NCBI RefSeq assembly: GCF_018883605.1 | Contig: NZ_JAHLEM010000001.1 | Location: 23,777 to 87,776 of the forward strand | Origin: Streptomyces niphimycinicus | Lineage (GTDB): Bacteria > Actinomycetota > Actinomycetes > Streptomycetales > Streptomycetaceae | Length of the DNA: 64,000 bases | Reading direction: 5' to 3' | Shown here: one piece after another, positions 14,823 to 29,866 of the stretch | Layout of the letters: each line of letters begins with the position of its first letter | Numbering within the stretch: the first letter of the stretch is position 1 | Program-made: the position numbers and the translations under genes | The notes under the pieces: generated by a model | Databases searched by the model: none | What the model was told of the DNA's origin: nothing | The model's input: the letters and a program-made list of their open reading frames with translations, nothing else

Positions 14823-16198
14823 TTGACGATCTCCTCGAGGGCGGCGGCGAGCCGGTCGATGTCGGCCTTGGAGTGGACTTCGGTGACGCAGAAGGCGGCC
14901 TCGTGCTCGCCGGTGGGCACGGAGCCGTAGATGCCGCGCTCCTTGAGGTCGGCCCGGATCTCGGCGGCGGTCCTGCCGCCGGTGTAGCGCACGGTGAAGT
15001 CGGCGAAGTGCAGGGCGTCGCCGTACGGGACCTCGATGCCGGGCACCTGGGCCAGGCGCTGCCGGGCGTACGCGGTGTGGGCGAGGATCGTGTCGCCGAT
15101 CTCGCGCATGCCCTGCGGTCCCATCAGGGCGAGATAGACACCGGCGCCGATGCCGTGCAGCGCGGCCGCCGTGCCGACCCACTCCTTGCCCTCCTCGCGC
15201 AGGGCGAAGGAGGTCCGCTCGTGTGCCACGTCGCCGAAGCCGTACTCGCCCTCGACCGAGGTGGGCGCGAGCCCGAACAGGCGCGAGGGGTACTCGGCGA
15301 CCAGCCGCTCCTCGTCGCGGGTGGCGATGAAGCCGGCGTTGCCGCCGCCGAAGCTCTGGTGGATGCCGAGCGGCTGGATGTCGCCACAGGCGATGTCCGC
15401 GCCGTACGCGGAGGGGGGTGCGAGCACGCCGAGGGTGAGCGGATTGCAGCCGACGACGTACAAGGCGCCCGCGTCGTGGGCGAGTTCGGCGAGGCGCGGC
15501 AGTGCAGAGTCGACGATGCCGAGGGCCGAGGGGGCGTCCGCGTAGACGGCCGCGGTGTCACCGGCGGCCAGCTCCCGGTGCAGCGCGTCGAGGTCGGCGG
15601 AGCCCGTCTCGGGGTCGACCGGGACCACGGTGATGTCATGGTCGGGACGGACGTAGTCCCGTATGCGGGACAGCTTGTCCGCGTCGATCGCGGTGGCGAC
15701 GAGCACGCGGCGGCGCCCGGTGACGCGGCCCGCCATGCGCAGGGCGGTCCCGGCGGCCTGGAAGCCGTCGTACACCGGGACGTTGACGACCTCGACGTCG
15801 AGCAGCTCGGCCATCATCGACTGGTACTCCCACAGCGCCTGGAAGCGGCCGTGGTCCTCATACGGCTCGCCCGCGTACGCGGTGAGGAACTCGCTGCGGT
15901 TGACCACCTCGTCCACGACCGCGGGCACATGGTGCGGGTAGCAGCCCGAGCCGAGGAAGCTGAGGACCTGCCGTGTTGAGGTGTTGCGGGCGAGCAGTTC
16001 CTCCATATGCCGGGTGAGTTCGACTTCCGAACGCAGCGCGGCCGGCAGGTCGAGGGGGCGGTGCAGCCGGATCCCGGCCGGGATGTCGGCGTAGAAGTCC
16101 TCGATGCTCGCCGCACCGATCTCTTCGAGCATCGCCTGCCGCACTGACGGCACGGAGTTCGGGATGTAGGGGTGGACAAAGTTCTCGGACGACGTCAT
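14819..16198 (-). CDS. gcvPA: Glycine dehydrogenase (decarboxylating) subunit 1
   Basis: A 459-residue protein matching the N-terminal half of split P-protein. Its opening is HPYIPNSVPSVRQAMLEEIG; FLGSGCYPHHVPAVV, GEPYEDHGRFQALWEYQSMM and IQPLGIHQSFGGGNAGFIATRD follow, all typical of GcvPA. It forms the heteromer with the next gene. Split P-proteins are usual in Bacillus, Thermus and archaea; Streptomyces normally carries one fused GcvP, so this pair is probably an accessory copy. First gene of the leftward operon gcvPA-gcvPB-acoX-SDR-gntR and divergent from the sugar ABC operon. Confidence 0.88.
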   Translation of the reverse strand: MTSSENFVHPYIPNSVPSVRQAMLEEIGAASIEDFYADIPAGIRLHRPLDLPAALRSEVELTRHMEELLARNTSTRQVLSFLGSGCYPHHVPAVVDEVVNRSEFLTAYAGEPYEDHGRFQALWEYQSMMAELLDVEVVNVPVYDGFQAAGTALRMAGRVTGRRRVLVATAIDADKLSRIRDYVRPDHDITVVPVDPETGSADLDALHRELAAGDTAAVYADAPSALGIVDSALPRLAELAHDAGALYVVGCNPLTLGVLAPPSAYGADIACGDIQPLGIHQSFGGGNAGFIATRDEERLVAEYPSRLFGLAPTSVEGEYGFGDVAHERTSFALREEGKEWVGTAAALHGIGAGVYLALMGPQGMREIGDTILAHTAYARQRLAQVPGIEVPYGDALHFADFTVRYTGGRTAAEIRADLKERGIYGSVPTGEHEAAFCVTEVHSKADIDRLAAALEEIVK

Positions 16199-16293
16199 GC
16201 CGTGCCTTTCGCGTAGGCAAGCAGCTTGGCCCGGCCGGGGGCGGCCGGTCTCAAAAGTCTTTGCTTGTACACCTCTTGACGGCGGACTCCGTC

Positions 16294-16327
16294 ATTCAGT
16301 GTTCTGAATACAGCATTATGCATTCAG
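16294..16327. promoter_or_regulatory. Palindromic operator region between divergent operons
   Basis: ATTCAG (16294-16299), CTGAAT (16304-16309) and ATTCAG (16322-16327) are three copies of one half-site. The first two form a perfect 16-bp palindrome, ATTCAGTGTTCTGAAT. A second palindrome, GCATTATGC (16313-16321), lies between the last two. The size fits a GntR/FCD operator and its position allows control of both operons. TTGACG at 16276-16281 is a possible -35 for the rightward promoter. Confidence 0.6.
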
Positions 16328-16343
16328 GCACCAGGAGGCAAGA

Positions 16344-17690
16344 GTGTCAACGAGACCCACCCGGCGGGCCGTTCTGGCCACGGGCCTCGCGGCCACGGCG
16401 TCACCCCTGCTCAGCGGCTGTGCCATGGGTGGCGTGGGCGGCGGCGGACGGGCTCCCGAGATCGACGGGAAAGCGGACGACAAGGGAGGAAAGGTCAGCG
16501 GCAAGATCACCGTCTGGTCGTGGGATGTGGCCGCCAAGGCCATGAAGCGCCTCGCCGGCGACTTCGAACAGCGCCACCCCGGCACCACCGTCGACGTCGT
16601 CGACATCGGCTACGACAACGCCTACGACAAGATCACCATTGGGCTGCGCGGAGGCACGGGCCTCGCGGACGTCCTCACGGTCGAGGGCACCCACATGCCG
16701 CGTTACATAGCCAACTTCCCGGCCGGCTTCTACGATCTGATGAGCCTCGGCGGTCGCTACGGCGGCGACTTCGAGCGCGCGGCATGGCACACGGTCACCG
16801 GCCCCGGCGGCAAGCTGTTCGCCCTGCCCTGGGACATCGGCCCATGCGCTCTCTACTACCGCACCGACCACTTCCGCGCCGCGGGTGTCGACCCCCGCTC
16901 CCTGCTCACCTGGGACGACTACGTCAAGGCCGGTATCCGCATCAAGAAGGCCACCGGCCACAAGCTGATCATCCAGGACCCCGCGGACAAGGACGCCGGG
17001 ATCTTCCCGATGCTGCTGCAACAGCAGGGCCAGCACTACTTCAAGGGCGGCCGCGTCGCCGTCGACACCCCGGCCGCCGTCAAGGCCCTGACCTTGATGA
17101 AGGCCCTCGGCGACGAGGGCCTGGTGGCCTACGAGAGGGGCTGGGACGGACTGGTCACCGGCACCAAGGAGGGCAAGGCCGCAACGACACCCACCGCCGC
17201 CTGGTGGACGGGCACCCTCACCTCCGAAATGCCCGAGCTGAAGGGCAGGTTCGGGGTGGTGCCGCTGCCCGGCTTCACCGCCGACTCCATCCGCACCTCC
17301 AACGTCGGCGGATCCACCCTCGCTGTGCCCGCGCAGAGCAAGAATCCGCGGCTGGCCTGGGCCTTCATCGAGTTCCTGCTCACCCGCAAGGACAACCAGA
17401 TCTCCATGCTCAAACGCGAAGGTCTCTTCCCCGCCTATCTGCCCGCGCTCGACGACCCCCATCTGAGCGAAAGGCAGGACTACTTCGACGGTCAGCGCAC
17501 CCTCGATGTCTTCGCCCGCCTCGCCCGCAACATCCCTCCGGTCGAGTACGACAAGGACGACGCCAAGGCCGCGGACATCATGATCTCCGCCGTCACCGGC
17601 GTGATGCTGCACGGCCGGGACCCGCGCCGCGCCCTGGGCTCGGCCGCCGGGCAACTCGCCAGGGCCACCGGCCGCAAGAGGGCGGAGTAG
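16344..17690 (+). CDS. Sugar ABC transporter substrate-binding lipoprotein
   Basis: A 448-residue extracellular binding protein of the carbohydrate uptake family 1 type. The signal region is RPTRRAVLATGLAATAS with a lipobox LLSGC (lipidated Cys26) and an Arg pair compatible with Tat export. KITVWSWDVAAKAMKRL and FEQRHPGTTVDVVDIGYDNAYDK open the mature domain. GTG 16344 is preceded by CAGGAGG. It captures an oligosaccharide outside the membrane and hands it to the two permeases that follow. It is the first gene of a five-gene operon ending in two glycosidases. Confidence 0.92.
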   Translation: MSTRPTRRAVLATGLAATASPLLSGCAMGGVGGGGRAPEIDGKADDKGGKVSGKITVWSWDVAAKAMKRLAGDFEQRHPGTTVDVVDIGYDNAYDKITIGLRGGTGLADVLTVEGTHMPRYIANFPAGFYDLMSLGGRYGGDFERAAWHTVTGPGGKLFALPWDIGPCALYYRTDHFRAAGVDPRSLLTWDDYVKAGIRIKKATGHKLIIQDPADKDAGIFPMLLQQQGQHYFKGGRVAVDTPAAVKALTLMKALGDEGLVAYERGWDGLVTGTKEGKAATTPTAAWWTGTLTSEMPELKGRFGVVPLPGFTADSIRTSNVGGSTLAVPAQSKNPRLAWAFIEFLLTRKDNQISMLKREGLFPAYLPALDDPHLSERQDYFDGQRTLDVFARLARNIPPVEYDKDDAKAADIMISAVTGVMLHGRDPRRALGSAAGQLARATGRKRAE

Positions 17691-17694
17691 CGCG

Positions 17695-18632
17695 ATGGCC
17701 GCCCCCACCGCCCCCACCGCCCTCGACCGGGGCCCCGCCCCGGTACGCAAACCCGCCGCGGCCCGCGGCGGACGACGGCGCCCGCGCCTGGCCGCCTGGA
17801 TCTTCGCGGGCCCCGCGGCCGCCCTCTTCGCCCTCTTCTTCGCCTATCCGCTGGGTGCCAGCCTGCTCCAGAGCTTCACCTCCGAGGACGCGGGCACCAC
17901 CCGCTGGGTCGGGCTCGACCAGTACCGGCGGATGTTCGACGACCCGGCGTTCCTGAAGTCGCTGTTCAACACCGGCGTCATCCTCGCCATACAGGTCCCG
18001 GTGATGATCGGCCTCGGACTGGCCCTCGCCGTCCTGCTCAACCAGTCATGGCTCCGCTTCCGCGGCACCTGGCGCGCGGTCTACTTCCTGCCCGCCGTCA
18101 CCACCCTCGTCGCGTACGCAGTCGTCTTCCAGGTCCTGCTCAAGACGGACGGCGGCCTGGTGAACCAGATCCTCGGCGCGCTCGGCGCCGGCCCGGTCGA
18201 CTGGCTCAACAGCCCCACCTGGGCCCGCGTCTCCCTCATCGCGTCCCTCACCTGGCGCTGGACCGGATACAACGCCGTCATCCTGCTCGCCGGACTCCAG
18301 GCGATCGGCAAGGAACAGTACGAGGCCGCCTCGATCGACGGTGCCGGGACGGTGACCACCTACCTCCGGGTGATCCTGCCGCAGTTGCGGCCCGTGGTGC
18401 TCTTCTGCGTCATCACCTCCACCATCGGCACCCTCCAGCTCTTCGACGAGAACTACGTCCTCACCCGCGGCGGCCCCGACGACGCGACCCTCACCCCCGT
18501 CGTCTACCTCTACAAGGTCGGCTTCCAGCAGCTCGACTTCGGCTACGCCGCCGCGATCGCCTGGGTCGTCGTCGCGCTCATCGCCGCGATCTCCGCCCTC
18601 CAGTACCTGGTGTTCGGAAGGGAGCGCCGCCG

Positions 18633-18636
<4 letters not shown>
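17695..18636 (+). CDS. Carbohydrate ABC transporter permease (MalF/LacF type)
   Basis: A 313-residue membrane protein with six predicted helices and the inner-membrane permease signature EQYEAASIDGAGTVTTYLRVILPQL, the EAA loop that contacts the ATPase. An N-terminal arginine-rich cytoplasmic tail precedes the first helix. It starts 4 nt after the binding-protein stop and overlaps the next permease by four bases. Confidence 0.92.
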
Positions 18637-23778
<5,142 letters not shown>

Positions 23779-23808
23779 CCCGCTGCCAACACGGTTCTCG
23801 CCGTCGGC

Positions 23809-23835
23809 GGGGCCGCCGCGTCCGGCGGCGGCCCC
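23809..23835. terminator. Bidirectional terminator after the sugar operon
   Basis: GGGGCCGCCG (23809-23818) and CGGCGGCCCC (23826-23835) form a 10-bp GC-only stem with a 7-nt loop, in the 94 bp between the convergent GH63 and carbonic anhydrase genes. Confidence 0.75.
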
Positions 23836-23872
23836 TGCTGGACCTACGGAGGGCCGCTGCTGCCGCGATCAC

Positions 23873-24409
23873 TCACCGGACGACCGTGGTGACCTCCCCC
23901 GTGGCGAGATCGTAGGCGTAGCCGCCGACCGCGAGGTCGCCGATGCCCGGCGCGAGCTCGGGTGCCGAGCGCAGCTTGGCGACGTCCTCCTGGACCGTTT
24001 CGGCCGGCTCCAGGACGGCCATCCGCAGGGACGTCCGCTCGTCCCAGCCGCCACGTGCGGCGTAGCCGGCGCGCAGGTCGTCGTCGGCGAGCAGGCCCGA
24101 GCCGCAGTCGGTGTGGTGGATGACGGCGATCTCGAACCAGTCCGCGTCGGGGGTCTTGTTCTCGTGCAGGTGCACGATCCAGGCGAGGTCCTTGATGACC
24201 GCGGGGGTCACGCGGCCGCCGACGTTGCGCGCGACGATCGCTTCCCCGAGCCGGACGCCGAGGATGGCCGCGGGCTCCACGCGCGGGTCGATGCAGGTGA
24301 TCAGGTATAGCTGTCCGAACGGGACGAAGGGAACCTCGGGGACGTCGGCCTGGGCGCCGGAGGCCGCGAAAGCGCGGTTGCGCTCCAGGTACGGGGTGAT
24401 GTTCGGCAT
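23873..24409 (-). CDS. Beta-class carbonic anhydrase
   Basis: A 178-residue cytoplasmic protein. The family motifs are both present: ITCIDPRVEP (Cys39 zinc ligand, Asp41-Arg43 dyad) and HHTDCGSG (His99 and Cys102 zinc ligands). It interconverts CO2 and bicarbonate. ATG 24409 gives the usual short N-terminus; upstream in-frame codons to 24499 do not match the family. It lies downstream of and on the same strand as the PKS operon, 141 bp past the last PKS stop. Bicarbonate feeds acyl-CoA carboxylases that make malonyl- and methylmalonyl-CoA, but a link to the PKS is only suggestive. Confidence 0.88.
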   Translation of the reverse strand: MPNITPYLERNRAFAASGAQADVPEVPFVPFGQLYLITCIDPRVEPAAILGVRLGEAIVARNVGGRVTPAVIKDLAWIVHLHENKTPDADWFEIAVIHHTDCGSGLLADDDLRAGYAARGGWDERTSLRMAVLEPAETVQEDVAKLRSAPELAPGIGDLAVGGYAYDLATGEVTTVVR

Positions 24410-24550
24410 GGCTGGTCCCTTCAAGATCAAGAAACCTTGGCGGAGGGCGAGCACCCCGTCTCCCCTCCACCTCCAGCATGACACGGCCGCGCGGACCACG
24501 CCCCCGCTTGGCAGGCGGCGGACCGTCGGACGGCACGAAGAGTCTTCGGA

Positions 24551-27500
24551 TCATGGCCGGTCGGGCAGTGCGAACTTGCTGTCGATGAGGTCGAGCACCT
24601 CCTGCGCCGACGCATCGGCGAGGTCCAGGCCGGACGCCGGGCGTTGCCCCAGGTTCGACAGGAGACGGCGCAGACGGCCGCCGACCTGCGCCGTGGTCTC
24701 GTCGTCCGGTGCCAGCGTGGGCATCAGGGACTCCAGGCGGTCCAGCGCCTCCAGGACCGGCTGAACGGGGGTCGGGGGCTCGGTCAGCGAGTCGAGGTGC
24801 GCGGCGAGTTCGGCCGCGGTGGGCTGGTCGAAGACCAGCGTCGGCGAAAGCCGCAGCCCGGTCGCGGCGTTCAGCCGGTTGCGCAGGTCGATCGCCATCA
24901 GCGAGTCGAAGCCCAGGTCGCTGAAGGCCCGTTCGGCGCTCACCGACTCCGGCTCGGGATGCCCCAGCACCGCGGCCGCGTGAGAGCGCACCACGTCCAG
25001 CAGCGCGCGCCGGCGCTCCTCCTGCGACAGCCCGGTCAACCGGTGCAGCACGTTTTGCGGTTCGGACGTACGGTGCGCTGCCCGCCGGACGACCAGCTCG
25101 CGCATCAGCGGGGGCACGGTTCCGGCGGCGGCCAGGTCGAAACGTGCCGGCACCAGCAGTACGTCGTCCCTGCTGAGCGCGGCGTCAAACAGCGCGAGCC
25201 CCTCCTGCGGCGACAGGGCCGCGGCGCCCGCCCTGGCCAGTCTGGTCCGGTCGGTCTCGCTCATCGCGGCGGTCATCCCGGCGGCACCGCCCCACGGGCC
25301 CCAGGCCAGTGACTGGCCCGGCAGGCCCTGCGCCCGGCGTCGCGCCGCCAGGCCGTCGAGCACCGCGTTCGCCGCGGCGTAGGCGCCCTGGCCGGGGCTG
25401 CCCAGGATCCCGGCCGCCGAGGAGAACATCACGAAGAAGGACACGGGCTGGTCCTCGGTCAGCTCGTGCAGGGCCAGCGCGGCGGTCGACTTGGAGCGCA
25501 TCACCCGCTCGACACGCTGCGGGGTCAGCGACTCGAGCACCGCGTCGTCGAGTACGCCCGCCGCGTGGATCACACCGCCGACGCGGATGCCGGCCAGCGC
25601 CCGGGCCAGGGCGTCACGGTCCGAGACGTCCACGGCGGCCACCCGCGCCCCCAGTTCGGCGGCCAGGTCCGCGGCTCCCTCGGCGGCCATTCCCCGGCGG
25701 CTGAGCAGCAGAAGGTTCCGGACACCGCATGCGGTCGCCAGGTGGCGGGCCACAAGAGCGCCGAGTCCGCCCGTGCCGCCGGTGATCACCACCGTCGTGT
25801 CCGGGTCCGCCAGGGGTTCGGGCGGGGTGAGCGGTGCGGCGGCCGCGGCCCGGACCAGCCTCGGCGCCAGCATCCGGCCCGCGCGGACCGCGATCTGGGT
25901 CTCACCGGCGGCGGCCGCGGCCAGCAGCGCCGTGTCGTCGTGCGTGCCATCGGTGTCCACGAGCAGGAAACGGCCGGGGTGTTCGGACTGCGCCGAGCGC
26001 ACCAGGCCCCACACTCCCGCGCCCGCCAGATCGGTGACGTCCTCGCCCGGGGTCACCGCCACCGCCGCGCCGGTCATGATCACCAGCCGCTCGTGCGCGG
26101 GCCGATCGCCGGCCAGCCACTCCTTCAGCAGCCCCAGCACCCGGCCGGCCTCGGCCGGCTCCGGGCCCCCGCCGCAACGGCGTACGACGAGAGCGTCGCC
26201 GGAGGTGGCGCCGGAGGTCGTCGCCGGGCGCCAGTCGAGCGTGAACATCGCCTGGTCCGCCAGTGGTACGGCGGCCAGCGCGCCGGGCGCCACGGGCCGT
26301 ACGGCCAGCGATTCGACGCGGACGACCGGGCTGCCCGTCTCATCGCTCGCCTCCAGGGTCAGCGCGTCCTGGCCCGCCCGGGCCAGCCGCACGCGCAGCA
26401 CCGAGGAGCCGGTGGCGTGCACCGAGACCCCGCTCCACGCGAACGGCAGCCCGCCCCGGTCGCCGGCCGCCCGCAGGAACACCGACGCGTGCAGGGCCAC
26501 GTCCAGGAGCGCGGGGTGCAGGCTGTGTGAAGCGCCGTCGTCGACGCTCACCTCGGCGTACACGGCGTCGTCCGTCCGCCATGCCGAGCGCAGCCCCTGG
26601 AAGGCCGGGCCGTAGTCGTAGCCCTGCTCGTACAGGCTCTCGTAGGTGCCGGCGAGGGGGATCTCGGTGGCGCCCGGCGGCGGCCAGTGGGCCGGGCCCG
26701 GGTTCGGTGTGGTTTCCCGGGCCGACAGGGCGCCTGTCGCGTGGCAGGTCCAGTCGGGGCGGGTCGGTGTGCGGGCGTACACCAACACCTGGCGGGCGCC
26801 CTGCGTATCGGCCGGGTCCAGGACGACCTGGAGGTCGACCTCGCCTTCCTCGGGCACGGGCAAGGGTGCCCGGACGGTCAGCTCCGCCAGCACCGGGCAG
26901 CCGGCCAGCGCCCCGGCGGTGACCGCGAGGTCCACGAAGCCTGCGCCGGGGAACAGGACCACGCCGCCGAAGGCGTGATCGGCCAGCCACGGCTGGGCGT
27001 GCCGGTCCAGCCGGCCGGTCACCACCAGTCGGCCGGAGTCCGGCGACTCGACCATGTGGTGCAGGATGCCGTGGTCGAGAGCGTCGGCGGTGCGGTGCGT
27101 ATGCCGGTCGCGTACGGCCGCGGCGGGCCAGTACCGCTTGGGCTGGAAGGCGTACGTGGGCAGTGGTACGCGGTGTCCGGCACCGGCCAGCCAGGCCGGC
27201 CAGTCCACCGTCGCCCCCCGCACGTACAGGCTGCTCAGCGCGGTGAGCAACGCCGTCGGCTCGGCGAGGCGCCCCCGCAGTACGGGCACCCATGGCACGG
27301 CCGACCGCGCCATGGGCGCGAGGACGGCGTCGGGCCCGATCTCCACACAGCGTGCGACTCCCTGGGTGGTGAGGCTGTCCACGCAGTCGCCGAATCTGAC
27401 CGTTTCACGGATGTTCGCGGTCCAGTAGTCGGGTGAGCACAGCTCGGCCGCCGTCACGGGTGTGCCGGTGACGGCGGACACGAACGGGATGGCCGGCGGG

Positions 27501-29866
27501 GCGAAGGCCACGGTCTGCGCCACGGCCCGGAACTGGGTGAGCATTCCGGCGACCAGGGGCGAGTGGAAGGCGTGGCTCACCGCCAGGCGCCTCGTGCGGA
27601 TGCCGTCGGCGGCCAGTCGGGCGGCGGCCGCGAGGACGGGTTCCTCGGGGCCGGAGAGGACCACGGCGTCCGGTCCGTTCACCGCGGCGAGGGCGACCTG
27701 CTCGTTAAGGAAGGGCAGCACCGCCGATTCCCCGGCCCTTACCGACACCATCGCCCCGCCGGCGGGCAGCGTCTGCATCAGCCGGGCCCTGGCGGCGACC
27801 AGCCGGGCGGCGTCGGGCAGGGACAGCACCCCGGCCGTGTGCGCGGCGGCGACTTCGCCGACGGAGTGGCCGAGGACCACGTCCGGCCGTACTCCCAGGG
27901 ACCGCAGCAGCGCGGTCAGCGCCGTCTCCACGGCGAACAGTCCGGTCTGGGCGAACTCGGTCTGCTCCAGCAGATGCGCGGTGTCGCCCCAGATCACCTC
28001 GCGCAGCGGACGGGACAGATACCGGTCCAGTTCGGCGCTCACCTCGTCGAACGCCGCGGCGAACACCGGGAAGGTCTCGTACAGTTCCCGGCCCATGCCC
28101 AGGCGCTGCGAGCCCTGGCCGGTGAAAGCGAACGCCGTGGGCCCATCGGACGCGGCCGCCGCGACGCTCGTACCCGGGGTGGTGTCGCCCGCGGCGAGCG
28201 CGGCGAGGCCGGACAGCAGTTCCGCGCGGTCCTCGCCGGTCACCACCGCGCGGTGGTTGAACACCGAGCGGGTGGTGGTGAGGGAGAGGGCCACGTCGAC
28301 GGGGCGCGGGCCGAGGCCGTCGCCGTCCTGGAGGTGCGACAGGAGGCGGCCGGCCTGTGCGCGCAGGGCCTGTGGGGTGTGCCCGGACAGCGGCCAGGGG
28401 ACGACCGCGGGATGGGCGGTTGACGATGCGTCCGGTCCGGCCCCGGACCCGGCGTCCGGTCCGGACTCGGACCCGGGCACGGCCTCCGGCTCTTCGACGA
28501 TCACATGGGCATTGGTGCCACTCACGCCGAACCCGGAGACCCCTGCCCGCCGCGGCCGCCCGCCCCGGGGCCAGTCCCTGGCCTCGGTCAGCAGTTCCAC
28601 GGCTCCTGCCGACCAGTCGACCAGATGGCTCGGCCGGTCGACGTGCAGGGTGGTGGGCAGCACTCCGTGCCGCATCGCCAGCACCATCTTGATCACCCCG
28701 GCCACACCCGCGGCGGCCTGCGCGTGACCGATGTTGGACTTGACCGAGCCCAGGAACAGCGGCCGGTCACGGCGCCGGCCATAGGTCGCCAGCAGCGCCT
28801 GTGCCTCGATGGGATCACCGAGCCGCGTGCCCGTGCCATGGGCCTCCACGGCGTCCACCTCGGACGGTTCCAGCCCGGCGTCGGCCAGGGCCTGCTGGAT
28901 GACCCGCTGCTGGGAAGGGCCGTTGGGCGCGGAGAAGCCGCTGCTCGCACCGTCCTGATTGACCGCGCTGCCGCGTACCACCGCGAGCACGGGGTGCCGG
29001 TTGCGGCGCGCGTCCGAGAGCCGTTCGACCAGGAGGAGACCGACGCCTTCGGACCACCCCGTGCCGTCCGCCGCGTCGGCGAACGACTTGCACCGGCCGT
29101 CCGCCGCCAAGCCACGCTGTCGGCTGAACTCGATGAACGGCCGGGGGTCGGCCATGACCGTCACGCCGCCGGCCAGGGCGAGCGTGCACTCCTCGCGCCG
29201 CAGGGCCTGGCAGGCCAGGTGCAGGGCCACCAGCGACGACGAGCAGGCGGTGTCGATGGTGACGGCGGGCCCCTCCAGGCCCAGTTCGTAGGCGATCCGG
29301 CCGGACGCCACGCTGCCGGCGTTCGCGCTTCCCACGTGGCCCTCGAAATCCTGGGCCGACTGTTCGAGGAGGGCGCCGTAGTCGTGGTACATCACACCCG
29401 CGAACACGCCGGTCCGGCTGCCGCGTACCGCGGCGGGATCGATACCGGCATCTTCGAATGCCTCCCACGCGGTCTCCAGCAGCAACCGCTGCTGCGGATC
29501 CATCGCCAGCGCCTCGCGCGGCGAGATCCCGAAGAACTCGGCGTCGAACAGGTCGGCGTCGTGCAGGAACCCGCCTTCCCGCGCGTACGACGCGCCGCGG
29601 TGGTCCGGGTCCGGGTGGTACAGGCGGGTGAGGTCCCACCCGCGATTGACGGGGAAGCCGGAGACGGCGTCCTCGCCGCCTGCGAGGAGTCTCCACATCT
29701 GCTCCGGGGTGCGCACACCGCCCGGATAGCGGCATGCCATCCCGACGATCGCGACCGGCTCCCGCTCGACGGACTCCGCCGCGCGCAGCCGCTCCCGGCT
29801 CTCGTGCAGCTCGGCCGTCACCCATTTCAGGTGATCGAGGAGGGTGTCTTCGTTCATCGCGCCCAT
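24551..29866 (-). CDS. Type I PKS, one module: KS-AT(malonyl)-DH-KR-ACP (PKS E, module 6)
   Basis: 1771 residues. The N-terminal coiled-coil docking segment ([21 protein letters not shown]) is followed by KS about 35-460 with active Cys208 in DTACSSS. AT about 575-875 has GHSVGE (Ser668) and HAFH near residue 764, the malonyl-CoA signature. DH about 930-1180 has His964 in the HxxxGxxxxP motif and Asp1122 in LLDVALH. KR about 1355-1535 has GGTGGLG, a B-type LDD and Tyr1496. The ACP Ser is 1655. The C-terminal docking helix is [13 protein letters not shown]. Output: a malonate unit whose preceding keto group becomes an alkene, predicted trans. ATG 29866 overlaps the stop of the previous gene as TAATG; ATG 29857 is the alternative. 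Last gene of the operon, so it should hand on to a protein not encoded downstream. Confidence 0.92.
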   Translation of the reverse strand: MGAMNEDTLLDHLKWVTAELHESRERLRAAESVEREPVAIVGMACRYPGGVRTPEQMWRLLAGGEDAVSGFPVNRGWDLTRLYHPDPDHRGASYAREGGFLHDADLFDAEFFGISPREALAMDPQQRLLLETAWEAFEDAGIDPAAVRGSRTGVFAGVMYHDYGALLEQSAQDFEGHVGSANAGSVASGRIAYELGLEGPAVTIDTACSSSLVALHLACQALRREECTLALAGGVTVMADPRPFIEFSRQRGLAADGRCKSFADAADGTGWSEGVGLLLVERLSDARRNRHPVLAVVRGSAVNQDGASSGFSAPNGPSQQRVIQQALADAGLEPSEVDAVEAHGTGTRLGDPIEAQALLATYGRRRDRPLFLGSVKSNIGHAQAAAGVAGVIKMVLAMRHGVLPTTLHVDRPSHLVDWSAGAVELLTEARDWPRGGRPRRAGVSGFGVSGTNAHVIVEEPEAVPGSESGPDAGSGAGPDASSTAHPAVVPWPLSGHTPQALRAQAGRLLSHLQDGDGLGPRPVDVALSLTTTRSVFNHRAVVTGEDRAELLSGLAALAAGDTTPGTSVAAAASDGPTAFAFTGQGSQRLGMGRELYETFPVFAAAFDEVSAELDRYLSRPLREVIWGDTAHLLEQTEFAQTGLFAVETALTALLRSLGVRPDVVLGHSVGEVAAAHTAGVLSLPDAARLVAARARLMQTLPAGGAMVSVRAGESAVLPFLNEQVALAAVNGPDAVVLSGPEEPVLAAAARLAADGIRTRRLAVSHAFHSPLVAGMLTQFRAVAQTVAFAPPAIPFVSAVTGTPVTAAELCSPDYWTANIRETVRFGDCVDSLTTQGVARCVEIGPDAVLAPMARSAVPWVPVLRGRLAEPTALLTALSSLYVRGATVDWPAWLAGAGHRVPLPTYAFQPKRYWPAAAVRDRHTHRTADALDHGILHHMVESPDSGRLVVTGRLDRHAQPWLADHAFGGVVLFPGAGFVDLAVTAGALAGCPVLAELTVRAPLPVPEEGEVDLQVVLDPADTQGARQVLVYARTPTRPDWTCHATGALSARETTPNPGPAHWPPPGATEIPLAGTYESLYEQGYDYGPAFQGLRSAWRTDDAVYAEVSVDDGASHSLHPALLDVALHASVFLRAAGDRGGLPFAWSGVSVHATGSSVLRVRLARAGQDALTLEASDETGSPVVRVESLAVRPVAPGALAAVPLADQAMFTLDWRPATTSGATSGDALVVRRCGGGPEPAEAGRVLGLLKEWLAGDRPAHERLVIMTGAAVAVTPGEDVTDLAGAGVWGLVRSAQSEHPGRFLLVDTDGTHDDTALLAAAAAGETQIAVRAGRMLAPRLVRAAAAAPLTPPEPLADPDTTVVITGGTGGLGALVARHLATACGVRNLLLLSRRGMAAEGAADLAAELGARVAAVDVSDRDALARALAGIRVGGVIHAAGVLDDAVLESLTPQRVERVMRSKSTAALALHELTEDQPVSFFVMFSSAAGILGSPGQGAYAAANAVLDGLAARRRAQGLPGQSLAWGPWGGAAGMTAAMSETDRTRLARAGAAALSPQEGLALFDAALSRDDVLLVPARFDLAAAGTVPPLMRELVVRRAAHRTSEPQNVLHRLTGLSQEERRRALLDVVRSHAAAVLGHPEPESVSAERAFSDLGFDSLMAIDLRNRLNAATGLRLSPTLVFDQPTAAELAAHLDSLTEPPTPVQPVLEALDRLESLMPTLAPDDETTAQVGGRLRRLLSNLGQRPASGLDLADASAQEVLDLIDSKFALPDRP

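Noticed and set aside
24410..24550. Terminator after the PKS operon
   Set aside because: Only a 5-bp stem (CCGTC/GACGG) is visible near 24525-24535; no convincing hairpin, so readthrough into the carbonic anhydrase gene cannot be excluded.
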